Positions 1 through 9,013 of a stretch of DNA of 64,000 bases are shown here, one piece after another (positions within the stretch are counted from its first letter, which is position 1; each line of letters starts with the position of its first letter). Under the pieces are notes generated by a model, which saw nothing but the letters and a program-made list of their open reading frames with translations, had not been told where the DNA came from and did not search any database. The DNA lies in NCBI GenBank assembly GCA_012960245.1, contig DUBO01000014.1, positions 78,178 through 142,177 of the forward strand, given 5' to 3'. Source of the stretch: Candidatus Binatota bacterium (lineage in GTDB: Bacteria > Desulfobacterota > Binatia > UBA1149). A program made the translations under genes and the position numbers.

Positions 1-11
1 TGGACGCACCG

Positions 12-848
12 ATGGACGGGCTGCTCTATGAAAAAGCTGGCGGAGTTGCCCGCCTGACCATCAACCGGCCCGAACGAGCCAACTCGTTGACGCCCGCGAT
101 GCAGCACATGTTCAGGGCAGCGTGGGAGGACCTGCGCGACGATGACTCGGTACGCGTGGCCATAATTTCGGCAGCCGGTGACCGCCACTTCTGCACCGGC
201 TTCGATGTCGGCGAAGCCGAGGGTGACCAGGGCGACGATGTCTTCCGCGACGCGCCACTGGCCGAGTCGGTGTTCTGGTCGCCGCGACAGAACGACGTCT
301 GGAAACCGGTCATCTGCGTGGTCAACGGCCTGTGCGTGGGCGGCGGCCTTCACTTCGTCGTGGACGCCGACATCACGGTGGCCACGCGTAACGCTGCCTT
401 TCTCGACGCCCACGTCAACGTGGGCATGGTAGGCGCGCTCGAAAATATAGGCCTGGCCAGGCGGCTGCCCCTGGGCACGGCGCTGAGGATGACGCTGGTG
501 GGGCGCGACTACCGCCTGTCGGCCGAACGCGCGTGGCAGCTGGGCCTGGTCGACGAACTGGCCGACGACCGTGCCGCCGCCCATACGATCGCCAACACGA
601 TGGCGACCTCGATGCTCGCCAACTCGCCCGCCGCCATGTACGCGTCCAAGCGCGCGCTGTGGCAGTCGATGGAAATGGGTTACACCGAGGCTCTCGAATC
701 GGGCTGGGACCTTCTGCGCGCACACTGGAAGCACCCTGATTTCAAGGAAGGCCCGAGGGCCTTTACCGACAAGCGCCCGCCGCGCTGGAACCCCGACCCT
801 TCGGCCTCGTCTGACGATGACGGCAAGCCGAGCGGAGACGAGGACTGA
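12..848 (+). CDS. Enoyl-CoA hydratase/isomerase (crotonase) family protein
   Basis: 278-aa crotonase-fold protein, close to the family's usual 255-280 aa. The N-terminal core has FCTGFDVGE, matching the first oxyanion-hole segment, followed by VVNGLCVGGG, the second oxyanion-hole loop, and DADI. The C-terminal third (SKRALW, then a charged tail rich in Asp and Glu) is normal for the family. These enzymes hydrate or isomerise 2-enoyl-CoA in beta-oxidation-like routes in the cytoplasm. The stop codon overlaps the ATG of the acyl-CoA dehydrogenase gene by one base, so the two are surely co-transcribed. The first in-frame ATG lies only 11 bases inside the window, so an earlier start cannot be ruled out. 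The exact substrate cannot be read from the sequence. Confidence 0.88.
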   Translation: MDGLLYEKAGGVARLTINRPERANSLTPAMQHMFRAAWEDLRDDDSVRVAIISAAGDRHFCTGFDVGEAEGDQGDDVFRDAPLAESVFWSPRQNDVWKPVICVVNGLCVGGGLHFVVDADITVATRNAAFLDAHVNVGMVGALENIGLARRLPLGTALRMTLVGRDYRLSAERAWQLGLVDELADDRAAAHTIANTMATSMLANSPAAMYASKRALWQSMEMGYTEALESGWDLLRAHWKHPDFKEGPRAFTDKRPPRWNPDPSASSDDDGKPSGDED

Positions 849-1963
849 TGGAGCTCTCTTTCACCGCCGAGCAGGAAAACTTCCGCGCCGAACTGCGTGA
901 GTTTCTTACTGACTGGAGTGAGCTCGAGGGTTTCCTGCTGCAGGGAACCAAGTGGAAGCAAGTCAGCCAGTTGTTCAAGGCAATGGCCGGCCGGGGTTGG
1001 CTGTCAATGTCCTGGCCACGGCAATACGGCGGCCTGGAGCGCGGACCAGCCTGGGAGTACCTGCTCTGGGACGAGATGGCGCGGGCACGCGCGGCGCGCA
1101 ATCCCCTGTCTGCCGGTATCGTCGCGCGCACGCTGATACGCCACGGCAGCGAGGAACAGAAAACCCAATGGCTGCCGGCCATCCGCAGCAGCGAGCTGCA
1201 CTTTGCACTCGGCTATTCAGAGCCCGAAGCCGGCAGCGACCTTGCCAGCCTGCGGTGCAAGGCCACACCCCGAAAAGACGGATACGTGATCGAAGGGCAG
1301 AAATGCTGGCAGTCCTACGCCGACGACATGGACTGCCTGTGGCTGCTCGCGCGCACGGGTGAGCAGGATGACCGGGCCCGCGGGCTGAGCCTGTTCATCG
1401 TCGACCTTGACGCGCCGGGTGTAAGCGTGAAGCCCATCCCCATAATGGACGGCGACTCTCTCAACGAAATTTTTCTTGACGGCGTCCACGTCACTGCTGA
1501 TCGCCGGGTCGGCCCCGAAAACGGGGCCTGGGCCATAATGGGCGAAGCCCTGGCCGACGAACGCCACATACAGTTTCCCCCCGGCCGCCTGCAGCGCGAC
1601 CTGGCCGAGGCAATTGATTGGTTCAGTTCCCGCGGACTCGCCGACGACCCCCTGGTCAGACACCGCGTGGCCGAGCTTTCGCTGCTGGTAGAAGAAGCGC
1701 GCGTACACGCACTGCGCGTGCTGGCGCTGATGGAAAAGGGACAGCCTGCTGGCGTAGAAGCGGCGGCCAACAAGGTGGCACACACCGATGCCTGCCAGGC
1801 CATAGCCCGTGCGCTGGTTGAACTGGGTGGTCCCGAAGCGCTGCTGCACGGCAGCCGACCCGAATTGCTCTACCTGGTATCAACCTGGGAAAGCATAGGT
1901 GGGGGTAGCTCAGAAATAATGAGGGGTATCGTCGCCAGGCAGGGCCTGGGACTCGGTCTCTAG
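848..1963 (+). CDS. Acyl-CoA dehydrogenase
   Basis: 371-aa flavoprotein with the full three-domain acyl-CoA dehydrogenase layout. It starts MELSFTAEQENFRAEL, typical of the N-terminal helical domain. The middle beta domain carries GYSEPEAGSDLASLR, the FAD/substrate signature, and the C-terminal helical domain ends with GGGSSEIMRGIVARQ, the second signature. Members oxidise acyl-CoA to 2-enoyl-CoA with FAD and pass electrons to ETF. It resembles the long/branched or steroid-side-chain (FadE-like) branch more than short-chain enzymes, but that is an impression. The start overlaps the upstream crotonase stop by one base. A strong hairpin follows at 1996-2039. Confidence 0.92.
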   Translation: MELSFTAEQENFRAELREFLTDWSELEGFLLQGTKWKQVSQLFKAMAGRGWLSMSWPRQYGGLERGPAWEYLLWDEMARARAARNPLSAGIVARTLIRHGSEEQKTQWLPAIRSSELHFALGYSEPEAGSDLASLRCKATPRKDGYVIEGQKCWQSYADDMDCLWLLARTGEQDDRARGLSLFIVDLDAPGVSVKPIPIMDGDSLNEIFLDGVHVTADRRVGPENGAWAIMGEALADERHIQFPPGRLQRDLAEAIDWFSSRGLADDPLVRHRVAELSLLVEEARVHALRVLALMEKGQPAGVEAAANKVAHTDACQAIARALVELGGPEALLHGSRPELLYLVSTWESIGGGSSEIMRGIVARQGLGLGL

Positions 1964-1995
1964 AGCGCGGGCGTAAACCAAAGAAAAGAGATAAA

Positions 1996-2039
1996 GGTAG
2001 CGGGCCGGCGTAGTGCTAACACCACGCTGGCCCGCTACC
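1996..2039. terminator. Strong inverted repeat between convergent genes (bidirectional terminator)
   Basis: The arms GGTAGCGGGCC and GGCCCGCTACC are perfect complements of 11 bp. The inner bases GGCGTAGTG and CACCACGCT extend the stem with two non-Watson-Crick positions, leaving a CTAA loop. On the minus strand the hairpin is followed by a T-rich run, as expected for ending the RRM transcript. It sits between the stops of the acyl-CoA dehydrogenase and the RRM gene. Confidence 0.8.
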
Positions 2040-2045
2040 GAGATA

Positions 2046-2300
2046 TCAGCGTCTGTCGTTGGCCTCGTTGACCCGCAAGGTGCGGCCGTCGAGGTCCTGG
2101 CCGTCCATGGCCTCCATCGCAGACTGGGCTTCGCCATCGTCGTCGAACTCAACGAAGCCGAAACCGCGTGAGCGGCCGGTGTCGCGGTCGGTTATTACGC
2201 GCGCGCTGAGTACCGAACGTCCGTCGGCTCCGAAGGCGGCCTCCAGGCTGGCGTCGTCGGTGTTATATGAAAGGTTTCCTACGTAAAGCTTCTTTGCCAT
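2046..2300 (-). CDS. RNA recognition motif (RRM) RNA-binding protein
   Basis: 84-aa single-RRM protein. RNP-2 (LYVGNL) is at residues 5-10 and RNP-1 (RGFGFVEF) at about 45-52, both intact with the RNA-stacking aromatics. The length fits the small glycine-poor bacterial RRM proteins related to cyanobacterial Rbp cold-induced proteins. Expected role: binding single-stranded RNA, possibly under cold or stress conditions. It is a single-gene transcript, with the terminator hairpin directly downstream. The short upstream region has GGAG about 13 bases before the ATG, further than ideal. Confidence 0.93.
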   Translation of the reverse strand: MAKKLYVGNLSYNTDDASLEAAFGADGRSVLSARVITDRDTGRSRGFGFVEFDDDGEAQSAMEAMDGQDLDGRTLRVNEANDRR

Positions 2301-2456
2301 TAGAATGAATGATCTCCGAACAGTGATTGTGACGATCGGCCCCGCTCGGACCGTCGCGGTCTGAAGGTATGAATTGCGGGGTACCTGTTTGAATTGCCAG
2401 CCTCAAGGGTTGCATCGTACACCACTCACGTCAAACCGCGGGGACCCGAGCCGTGG

Positions 2457-2918
2457 TCAAGCTTCCTGCCCCGGCAACAGATCCTGCGGCCCCGGAGACT
2501 GCACGAGCTCTACCCGGCCACCGTCAGGGTCAAGTACAAAAACTGCGCCTGCAGCAAATTCCTCAAAGAAAACAAGGGTTTCCTCGAGTACGGTCACACC
2601 TCGTCGGCGACAATCGTCCAGCGTAGCGTGCAGGTCGTCGACCCTGAGCGACAAGTGGGTCAAGCCGGGACGGTTCATGGGACGGCCGACAGGATCTGCC
2701 GATTTTTCGGTCTCCTCGAACTTGAGCAGTTCTATCGTAACGCCGTCGCGCCGAAGGTAGACCGCCTCCAGGCTGCACGCAGGCAGGCCCAGGAGCTGTG
2801 AAGGCGGGTCGCCCGAGGTCTCAAAAACCGACACCTGCTCAAATCCGAGCAGGTCTCCATAAAACGCCAGCGCCGCCGACAGATCGCTCACGCATATACC
2901 CAGGTGCGAAAATCTCAT
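2457..2918 (-). CDS. VOC/glyoxalase superfamily protein
   Basis: 153 aa from the ATG at 2918; the open frame runs further upstream but that part reads through the preceding gene's end. It opens MRFSHLGICVSDLSAALAFY, the standard first beta-alpha unit of a vicinal-oxygen-chelate domain, with His5 a likely metal ligand. The later GLTHLSLRVDDL supplies the second module, and DPDGGRVELVQ the last strand with a conserved Glu. Known members include glyoxalase I, methylmalonyl-CoA epimerase and extradiol dioxygenases; nothing here picks one. It lies 49 bp downstream of the subtilase on the same strand. Confidence 0.85.
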   Translation of the reverse strand: MRFSHLGICVSDLSAALAFYGDLLGFEQVSVFETSGDPPSQLLGLPACSLEAVYLRRDGVTIELLKFEETEKSADPVGRPMNRPGLTHLSLRVDDLHATLDDCRRRGVTVLEETLVFFEEFAAGAVFVLDPDGGRVELVQSPGPQDLLPGQEA

Positions 2919-2967
2919 GGCGCCAGCATAGGCCTTCAGTTCAGCATTGGCCACAGGCCGGGCGACG

Positions 2968-5082
2968 TCACTGCTCCGGGAGCACGACCAGCGACGGTAC
3001 GCAGAGCAGCTTCTCCTTGGCCAGCTTCTTGAAAAGGAACTCGCCGAACTGGTTGGCGGCCAGCACACCCGTTGCCCCGTGTTTTGGCTCGGGCTTGATC
3101 TTGTAGCACATCTGGTGCTCGTCGGGCGTGCTCATCCCCTCGGAATTCTTGTCGGTGGCCACGCAGAGCAGCGCCGGTTTTTTTATCGCGACCGCCCTTG
3201 TACCGAACTGGTCTACGACCGAAGCACTGACGTCCTTGTCCAGCTTGGCCGCGCCCTTGCTGCTCTTGACCTTGACGCAACGGTAGTGGTCGGTGGCCAC
3301 GTCCAGGGGACCGGGAAACGATGGCACGACCGCCGAATCCAGGCTCTTGCCCGCGGGCAGCATCAGCAACTTGGTCTTGACGGTATCGTAGAGGTAGCTG
3401 CCGAACTGGTTGCTCACTGTCACGCCTTCCCGTCGCAGGTGCAGCCCCTTGAGCTTGAACGCCTGCAGGTGGGTGTCAGCGTCGAGCACACCCTCGCCGT
3501 TCTTGTTAGCCGGCGTACAGAGGCCCGCTGACTTCTTCACTTCAAACGGAGCCGGCCCATCAAGCTTATCCGTCAGGGTTACCGTGCCCGACCACTTCGC
3601 CGCCCCCTTGTAGCAAAGGTAATGCTCCAGCGCGAAGTCTGGAAGCGTAGTGGTCGTGGTGGTCGAAGTCGTCGTGGTCGTAGTCGTCTGGCCGGCCAGG
3701 ACTACCGACAGCGCGTGATCGCAGTCCACCCGCGGAAACGAAAGCCCGTTGGTCGCGTCGGTAACCGACACCGGCGAAGCCTCCAGCGCGGCTTCCACTT
3801 CCGCGGGCGTCGCGGCCGGGGCAGCCTGCATCAGGTTAGCTGCGCACGCGGCCGAGGCGGGCGAAGCCTGCGAGGTCCCCGCATAAGTCGACGAACCACC
3901 GCCCATGCCAGCCGATCTCGTCCAAGCGCCGGCCGCGAACAGGTCGGTAGTGGAATTACTGTTACTGAAGCAGGCAACCTGGTCGGCCGCGGTCGAGGAT
4001 TCAGTGCAGGCGGAGAAAAAGGCCGGCCCCTCGTTGGAGTCCCATACCGCGCCTACCGCCACCGAGTTGGCAATGCAGGCCGGCGCTGACATCTGGGTAC
4101 CGGATCCGTTGTTACCCGCAGAAACGAAAGTAAGTACGCCGTTGTTTCGAAGCGTGTCTATCGCTGTCGCGAACGCTATAGTCCACGAGTAAGTAGAATC
4201 GCAAGTCCCGCTGAACATTGTGTTGGTGCCAAGGCTCATGTTCACGATATCAACGTCCGGACGGTTGTTGATTATGTAGTCCAGGCCCGCCACCACGTCA
4301 GACGAACAACAGAAAGCGTTGTTGCTGTCCAGTACTTTTACCGCGACGATGTCGGCGTCCGGGGCACCCCCGGCGGGTGTCATGGCACCCTTGGAAGTAA
4401 TTATGCCCGTCACGTTGGTCCCGTGTCCGTGGTCATCCTCGGCAGACCCGGCACCCGATTGCGTAGCGCCTCCCCCCGGACAGCATCCCAATCCTCCGCT
4501 GCACCTGCAGGTCTCGTCTACCAGGTCATCCGAAAGATCGACGTGATCGGTGTCATATCCGCTGTCAAGTACAGCAACGGTGACACCCGCACCGGTCCAG
4601 CCGGAAGACTTGACCGTGTCAATATCCATCAATGGCAGCGCCTGCAACAAGTTGCCGCTGCCTCCCTCGTCCAGGTCAATTCGAAGCACGTTCGGGTCAT
4701 CGAGCAGGAGTCCAACACCCGAAGCGGAAATGTTGCCGGCAACGGCATTGACCGACTGGAATTGGCGCAGTACCTCGAAATCAGCAGCCGACAGGCGCGA
4801 AAGTATGCGTCCCCTGGCCGATGCGACCTCCCGATTACGGACGGCGGCCGTCATACGGGATATCTCGGCGCTGCCGGCCAGCGAAAAAGCGACCATCACC
4901 CGCACCGAGGGTGAGCGCCGGAGATCGTTTACCACCCCCCGGCCTACCCTGTCGTCAGCTGCCGCGCGAGCCAAGGCCCCAGCCACGCCGTCCGCGTTGA
5001 CTGCTGACACCGACGCAAGCGGCGCGAGAAGGAACAAACCCACGACAAACAGCCCCTTAAAACAACTCGTTATTTTGACCAT
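2968..5082 (-). CDS. Exported subtilisin-like serine protease (S8) with C-terminal repeat domain
   Basis: 704 aa from the ATG at 5082, which follows a near-perfect GGGGGAGG ribosome site by five bases; a frame extension of ten codons upstream lacks such a site. N-terminus MVKITSC plus a hydrophobic stretch is a signal peptide. The catalytic triad is visible: Asp about 173 (AVLDSGYD), His about 220 (HGTNVTG), Ser about 404 (GTSQASP), with the oxyanion Asn in SAGNNGSG. A Thr-rich linker (about 466-479) leads to two tandem modules of roughly 105 aa with recurring LEHYLCYK/DHYRCVK, KNGEG/KNSEG and NQFG motifs and paired Cys. The same module occurs in the EEP protein at 23330. Expected to act outside the cytoplasm as a general endopeptidase. 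Confidence 0.93.
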   Translation of the reverse strand: MVKITSCFKGLFVVGLFLLAPLASVSAVNADGVAGALARAAADDRVGRGVVNDLRRSPSVRVMVAFSLAGSAEISRMTAAVRNREVASARGRILSRLSAADFEVLRQFQSVNAVAGNISASGVGLLLDDPNVLRIDLDEGGSGNLLQALPLMDIDTVKSSGWTGAGVTVAVLDSGYDTDHVDLSDDLVDETCRCSGGLGCCPGGGATQSGAGSAEDDHGHGTNVTGIITSKGAMTPAGGAPDADIVAVKVLDSNNAFCCSSDVVAGLDYIINNRPDVDIVNMSLGTNTMFSGTCDSTYSWTIAFATAIDTLRNNGVLTFVSAGNNGSGTQMSAPACIANSVAVGAVWDSNEGPAFFSACTESSTAADQVACFSNSNSTTDLFAAGAWTRSAGMGGGSSTYAGTSQASPASAACAANLMQAAPAATPAEVEAALEASPVSVTDATNGLSFPRVDCDHALSVVLAGQTTTTTTTSTTTTTTLPDFALEHYLCYKGAAKWSGTVTLTDKLDGPAPFEVKKSAGLCTPANKNGEGVLDADTHLQAFKLKGLHLRREGVTVSNQFGSYLYDTVKTKLLMLPAGKSLDSAVVPSFPGPLDVATDHYRCVKVKSSKGAAKLDKDVSASVVDQFGTRAVAIKKPALLCVATDKNSEGMSTPDEHQMCYKIKPEPKHGATGVLAANQFGEFLFKKLAKEKLLCVPSLVVLPEQ
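3649..3687 (-). repeat. ACN-codon microsatellite encoding a poly-Thr linker
   Basis: A run of Thr codons (six Thr, Ser, six Thr) in the subtilase gene, made of near-identical trinucleotides. It joins the protease domain to the C-terminal modules. Such tracts are typical inter-domain linkers in exported enzymes and are prone to length variation. Confidence 0.8.
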
Positions 5083-5249
5083 ATCAGCCTCCCCCGGAAC
5101 AGCCCGAGACACTCTCAGGCAGCCCCACCAGTGTCAATGGAAAAATCCAGCGACTGCCGTTGGTCTGGTCACAGCCCACACACAACGCTATCCAAGAGCA
5201 GCAACGGCAACGGCCACCGGCAAGCCGACCACGAGGAGGCCCCACACCA

Positions 5250-6455
5250 TTGAGCGACTCGGAAGCGACCAACGAAGAATCGGTAAAAGAAATCGAGTTT
5301 GACACCAGCGACGTAGACCGCTGGGTGGGGGTCGACCTGGGCTGCGGGTTGCTCAAGGACCCGTTGGGCGTCAACGATTTCAGGCGTTGGGAGCAGGCCA
5401 TGCAGAATCCCAACCCGCTCTACCTCGACGAAGAATACGCGGCCGCCAGCCGCTTCGGCCGCATCATTGCTCCCCAGTCTTTCGCCGTGTGCACCGACGA
5501 CAGCCACGGCGCTGCACCGGCAATACAGGGAGCGATCGCCGGCACGCACATGCTCTTTGGCGGTGACGAGTGGTGGTTCGAAGGGCCACGCATAGGCGTC
5601 GGCGACCGTGTAAGGCAGAAGCGTAAGCTGCACGACTACCGCGTGACCGAAACAAAGTTTGCCGGGCCCACGATGTTTTCGCGCGGCGACACCGAGTACC
5701 TTGCCGAAGACGGCACGTTGATCTGCAAGCAACGGTCAACCTCGATACGTTACCGGGCCGACGTGGCCCGCGAGCGCGGCGAGTTCATGGGCGACAAGGA
5801 ACGGAGTTGGAGCGACGCAGAACTCGACGATCTGCAGGACAAGAAACTCGAGTACTACCAGAGCTTCCTCGACCTCGGCCACGACCGGCGCCTGGGAGTA
5901 AAAAAGGGCGACCGCCTGCCCTCGCGACCACTGGGCCCGCACAGCGTGGCCAGCTTCACCACCGAGTGGCGATCCTACCTGATGACGGTCTGGGGAGCGT
6001 TCGGTTACGACAGCGGCCCCACCGGCCTGTGGGACGCCGGCTGGCTGCCTGAAATGACCCGTGACCGCGAAACAGCCAAGACCGACCCAGCGCTTGCCGA
6101 CGGACTCTACCACGGGCCTTCCCGCGGCCACGTGCAGGACCGCTACGCGCAGCTCATAGGCATGCCGCGCAGCTATGGTTACGGCGCTTCGATGGGCGCG
6201 TGGATACTCGACTACCTGGCCAACTGGGCCGGCGAGTGGAGCGACATCGTGCACAGTCGCATGCAGTTCCGCTCGCCGGCTCTGGTGGGCGACATCACTT
6301 ACCTGAACGGCGAAGTTCTGGAGGTCGAAGAAGAAGAGTCCAGCGGTCAACCGCTCGCAACGGTACAGGTGACCATGACCACCCAGGACGGAAGCATCAT
6401 GGCCAACGGCACAGCCGAGCTCCGCCTGCCCACCGAAAAACTTCCGGCCGCCTAG
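5250..6455 (+). CDS. FAS1/MaoC-like double-hotdog dehydratase
   Basis: About 401 aa from a TTG at 5250 that follows GAGGAGG by about nine bases; a GTG frame start exists at 5160 but its extra residues are low-complexity and overlap the divergent promoter region. The N-terminal hotdog contains NPNPLYLDEEYA and IIAPQSFA, the MaoC_dehydrat_N pattern. The C-terminal hotdog contains HSRMQFRSPALVGD and ends with VQVTMTTQDGSIMANG, a typical MaoC second half. Such proteins act as (R)-specific enoyl-CoA hydratases, often on bulky substrates such as steroid side chains. The acyl-CoA ligase gene follows 13 bp later. Confidence 0.86.
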   Translation: MSDSEATNEESVKEIEFDTSDVDRWVGVDLGCGLLKDPLGVNDFRRWEQAMQNPNPLYLDEEYAAASRFGRIIAPQSFAVCTDDSHGAAPAIQGAIAGTHMLFGGDEWWFEGPRIGVGDRVRQKRKLHDYRVTETKFAGPTMFSRGDTEYLAEDGTLICKQRSTSIRYRADVARERGEFMGDKERSWSDAELDDLQDKKLEYYQSFLDLGHDRRLGVKKGDRLPSRPLGPHSVASFTTEWRSYLMTVWGAFGYDSGPTGLWDAGWLPEMTRDRETAKTDPALADGLYHGPSRGHVQDRYAQLIGMPRSYGYGASMGAWILDYLANWAGEWSDIVHSRMQFRSPALVGDITYLNGEVLEVEEEESSGQPLATVQVTMTTQDGSIMANGTAELRLPTEKLPAA

Positions 6456-6468
6456 CGGAACGACTGCC

Positions 6469-8142
6469 TTGGCCAACGTCGCTGATCTCCAACTCGCCCT
6501 GCAAGCGGACGCCGGACGCTACACGCTGCCGTGTTTCCTCGAAGACGTCTGCTCGTTACACGGAGACCGCGTGGCCCTGGTGGGCGAAAACGGCGCGCTC
6601 AGTTTCGACGAACTGCGGGCGGGCAGCCGCGTCCTGGCCCGCGGCCTGGTGGCCGCGGGGGTCGGCAAGGGCACGCGCGTGGCGCTGCTCATGGGCAACA
6701 GCCCGGCCTGGGTTGAAGCCATGTTCGCGGTGGCCATGACGGGTGGCGTGCTGGTACCCGTGAACACCTTTGCCACCCCCGACGAGCGCGAGTACATCCT
6801 TGCCCACTCCGACGCCGCGGTGTTGCTCTTGCAGCGATCGCTCGCGGGCAACCACTACCTCGATGAGATGCTGGCCCGTTACGACCAGCTGCGCGAGGGC
6901 CAGAACGGCTCGCTGCACATCCCCGACCTGCCCCTGCTCAGGTCGGTGTACTGCCAAGCTACAGCGCCGATGGACGAACTGCTCACGGGCGGAAAAGTCG
7001 TAGCCGACGCGTTGCTCGACCAGCTGGCGGCCGAGGTCACCCCGGCCGACGAAGCAATGATCATCTACACCTCCGGCACCACGGCCCGGCCCAAGGGGGT
7101 GCTGCACGAACATCGCGCGCCGGTCGTGCAGTCGTGGCGCTTCGCCGAGTACATGGCCCTTGACGACAGCGACAGGGTGCTCACCGCGCAGCCGTTTTTC
7201 TGGACAGCCGGTATTACCATGTCGCTGGGCGCATCGCTCGCGGCCGGCGCGCGACTGTACACGACCGAGGTCTTTGACCCGGCCGCCGCCCTGGCGACCA
7301 TCGAACGTGAAAAGATCACGACGCTGCACGCCTGGCCGCACCAGGAAAAATCCATGGCCGAGCACGACGCCGCAGCCGGCCACGACCTGTCAAGCTTGCG
7401 CTACATAGAGTTCAGCTCGCCACTCGCCCCCCTGGCCGGACTCAACGAAGACCGCTGGGGAACCTACGGGGCTTACGGACTGAGCGAAACCTTTACCGTA
7501 GCGACCTCGCTGCCCGCATCGGCCCCGGCCGAGCTACGCAGCGCCACCAGTGGTGCCGTGCTGCCGGGCAACCAGCTGAAGATAGTGGACCCCGACAGTG
7601 GTGCCGCACTGGCGGATGGTGAACGCGGCGAAATAATCCTGCGCGCGGCCACCATGATGCGAGGCTATTACAAGGTAGAACGCGAGTTGGTGTTTGACCG
7701 CGACGGCTGGTTTCACACCGGCGACGGGGGCTGGATCGACGACGACGGACTGTTGCGCTGGACGGGCCGCTTGACGGGACTGGTCAAGACCGGGGGCGCC
7801 AACGTGTCGCCGGCCGAGGTAGAAGAAGTCGCGGCAGGTTTCGCCGGGCTCAAGACCAGCGCCGCGCTGGGCCTGCCCCACCCCTCCCTGGGTGAAGCCC
7901 TGGTGCTGGTCGCGGTACCGGTTGACGGCTCCGAGCTGGACGGCGAGCAGTTGCGCGCCTGGCTGCGCGAGCGACTATCGGCCTACAAGGTGCCGCGCGC
8001 CGTGGTGGTACTGGCCCCCCACGAAGCCGAGTACACGGGCAGCAGCAAGCTCAAGGTGGAGCCGCTCAAGGAACTCGCGCTGTCGCGGCTGTCGGCCGAC
8101 GGCGGCACCGACATCGCCGGCCACCGTTACGCTCGCCGCTAA
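6469..8142 (+). CDS. AMP-dependent acyl-CoA synthetase/ligase
   Basis: 557 aa, an ANL-superfamily ligase. Adenylation motifs are in order: IIYTSGTTARPKGVLHEHR (P-loop), YGLSETF, GWFHTGDGGWIDDDG (ribose-binding Asp), RLTGLVKTGGANVSP hinge, and a C-terminal Lys in GSSKLKVEPLK. These enzymes activate a carboxylic acid to acyl-AMP and then acyl-CoA. Start is a TTG directly after the dehydratase. Its stop overlaps the stop of the opposite-strand SDR by four bases. Substrate unknown; the neighbouring dehydratase and CoA-transferases suggest activation of a lipid-derived acid. Confidence 0.92.
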   Translation: MANVADLQLALQADAGRYTLPCFLEDVCSLHGDRVALVGENGALSFDELRAGSRVLARGLVAAGVGKGTRVALLMGNSPAWVEAMFAVAMTGGVLVPVNTFATPDEREYILAHSDAAVLLLQRSLAGNHYLDEMLARYDQLREGQNGSLHIPDLPLLRSVYCQATAPMDELLTGGKVVADALLDQLAAEVTPADEAMIIYTSGTTARPKGVLHEHRAPVVQSWRFAEYMALDDSDRVLTAQPFFWTAGITMSLGASLAAGARLYTTEVFDPAAALATIEREKITTLHAWPHQEKSMAEHDAAAGHDLSSLRYIEFSSPLAPLAGLNEDRWGTYGAYGLSETFTVATSLPASAPAELRSATSGAVLPGNQLKIVDPDSGAALADGERGEIILRAATMMRGYYKVERELVFDRDGWFHTGDGGWIDDDGLLRWTGRLTGLVKTGGANVSPAEVEEVAAGFAGLKTSAALGLPHPSLGEALVLVAVPVDGSELDGEQLRAWLRERLSAYKVPRAVVVLAPHEAEYTGSSKLKVEPLKELALSRLSADGGTDIAGHRYARR

Positions 8143-8945
8143 GAGCGCGGGGCGGGAAACGCGTCGACGGCGAGCATACCACCGTCAACCACCAGCGTTG
8201 AACCGGTCACAAACGCCGCCGCCTCGGACGCCAGGAACACCACCACGCCCTTGATGTCCGCTTCGCCGCCCATGCGGCCCAGCGGAATCGTGTCGGCGAA
8301 CTGCTGCTTGAGTTCGGGAGAGTCGTCGAGGTAGCGCATCATGTCGGTCGCAAACGGTCCCGGCGCTATCGAGTTTATGCGCACGCCCTTGTCGGCCAGC
8401 TTGACAGCGAGGTCGCGGGTGAGCGACTCGACCGCGCCCTTGCTGGCGTTGTAGGCCACCACCGGTTGTATGACCTCGCGCGAACCGCGCATGGCCGAAA
8501 TCGAGCTGATGTTGATGATAGAGCCGCCGCCCGCACCGACCATGTGGCGGGCTGCCGCCTGCGACACCAGCCACAGCGCTTTTACGTTCAGCGCGAAGAC
8601 ACGGTCCCAGCCCTGCTCGGGGTAGTCCAGCGTGGGAGCCGACCACACCATGCCCGCGCTGTTGACCAGCACGTCGAGGCGCCCGGCACGGACTATCACC
8701 TCGTCGACCAGGGCCGCCGGCGCGCCCTCTTCCACCAGGTTGCACTCCAGAGCCTCCACGCGGCGGCCGGTTCGGCCGGCCAGCTCCTCGGCAACGGCAC
8801 TACAGTTGTCGAGCTTGCGCGAGGCCACGAACACGTCGGCCCCGGCCTCTGCCAGCCCGGCGGCCGCCCACGCACCTATGCCGCGGCCACCGCCGGTGAC
8901 CAGCGCCGTCTTACCCTTCAGATCAAATAGCGGACTTGTTTCCAT
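8139..8945 (-). CDS. Short-chain dehydrogenase/reductase
   Basis: 268 aa from the ATG at 8945, preceded by GGGAG at seven bases. Classical SDR: TGGGRGIG cofactor loop near residue 20, NSAGMV, and the catalytic YNASK with an upstream SSISAMRGS Ser region. The C-terminus has the standard FVTGSTLVVDGGM. It probably oxidises or reduces a hydroxyacyl-CoA or alcohol with NAD(P). It is the only minus-strand gene in the 5.2-16.9 kb catabolic block; its 5' end faces the first CaiB/BaiF gene, leaving about 68 bp for two promoters. Confidence 0.93.
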   Translation of the reverse strand: METSPLFDLKGKTALVTGGGRGIGAWAAAGLAEAGADVFVASRKLDNCSAVAEELAGRTGRRVEALECNLVEEGAPAALVDEVIVRAGRLDVLVNSAGMVWSAPTLDYPEQGWDRVFALNVKALWLVSQAAARHMVGAGGGSIINISSISAMRGSREVIQPVVAYNASKGAVESLTRDLAVKLADKGVRINSIAPGPFATDMMRYLDDSPELKQQFADTIPLGRMGGEADIKGVVVFLASEAAAFVTGSTLVVDGGMLAVDAFPAPRS

Positions 8946-9013
8946 CTTCAGGCTCCCGCGCCCCACCGGCCGGGGTGGCCACTGGCGCGACGCGTGTTAG
9001 TATCACGCCCGAC

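Noticed and set aside
3649..3692. Trinucleotide-rich tract considered as CRISPR or tandem repeat array
   Set aside because: It is in frame and encodes a poly-Thr linker; no spacers.
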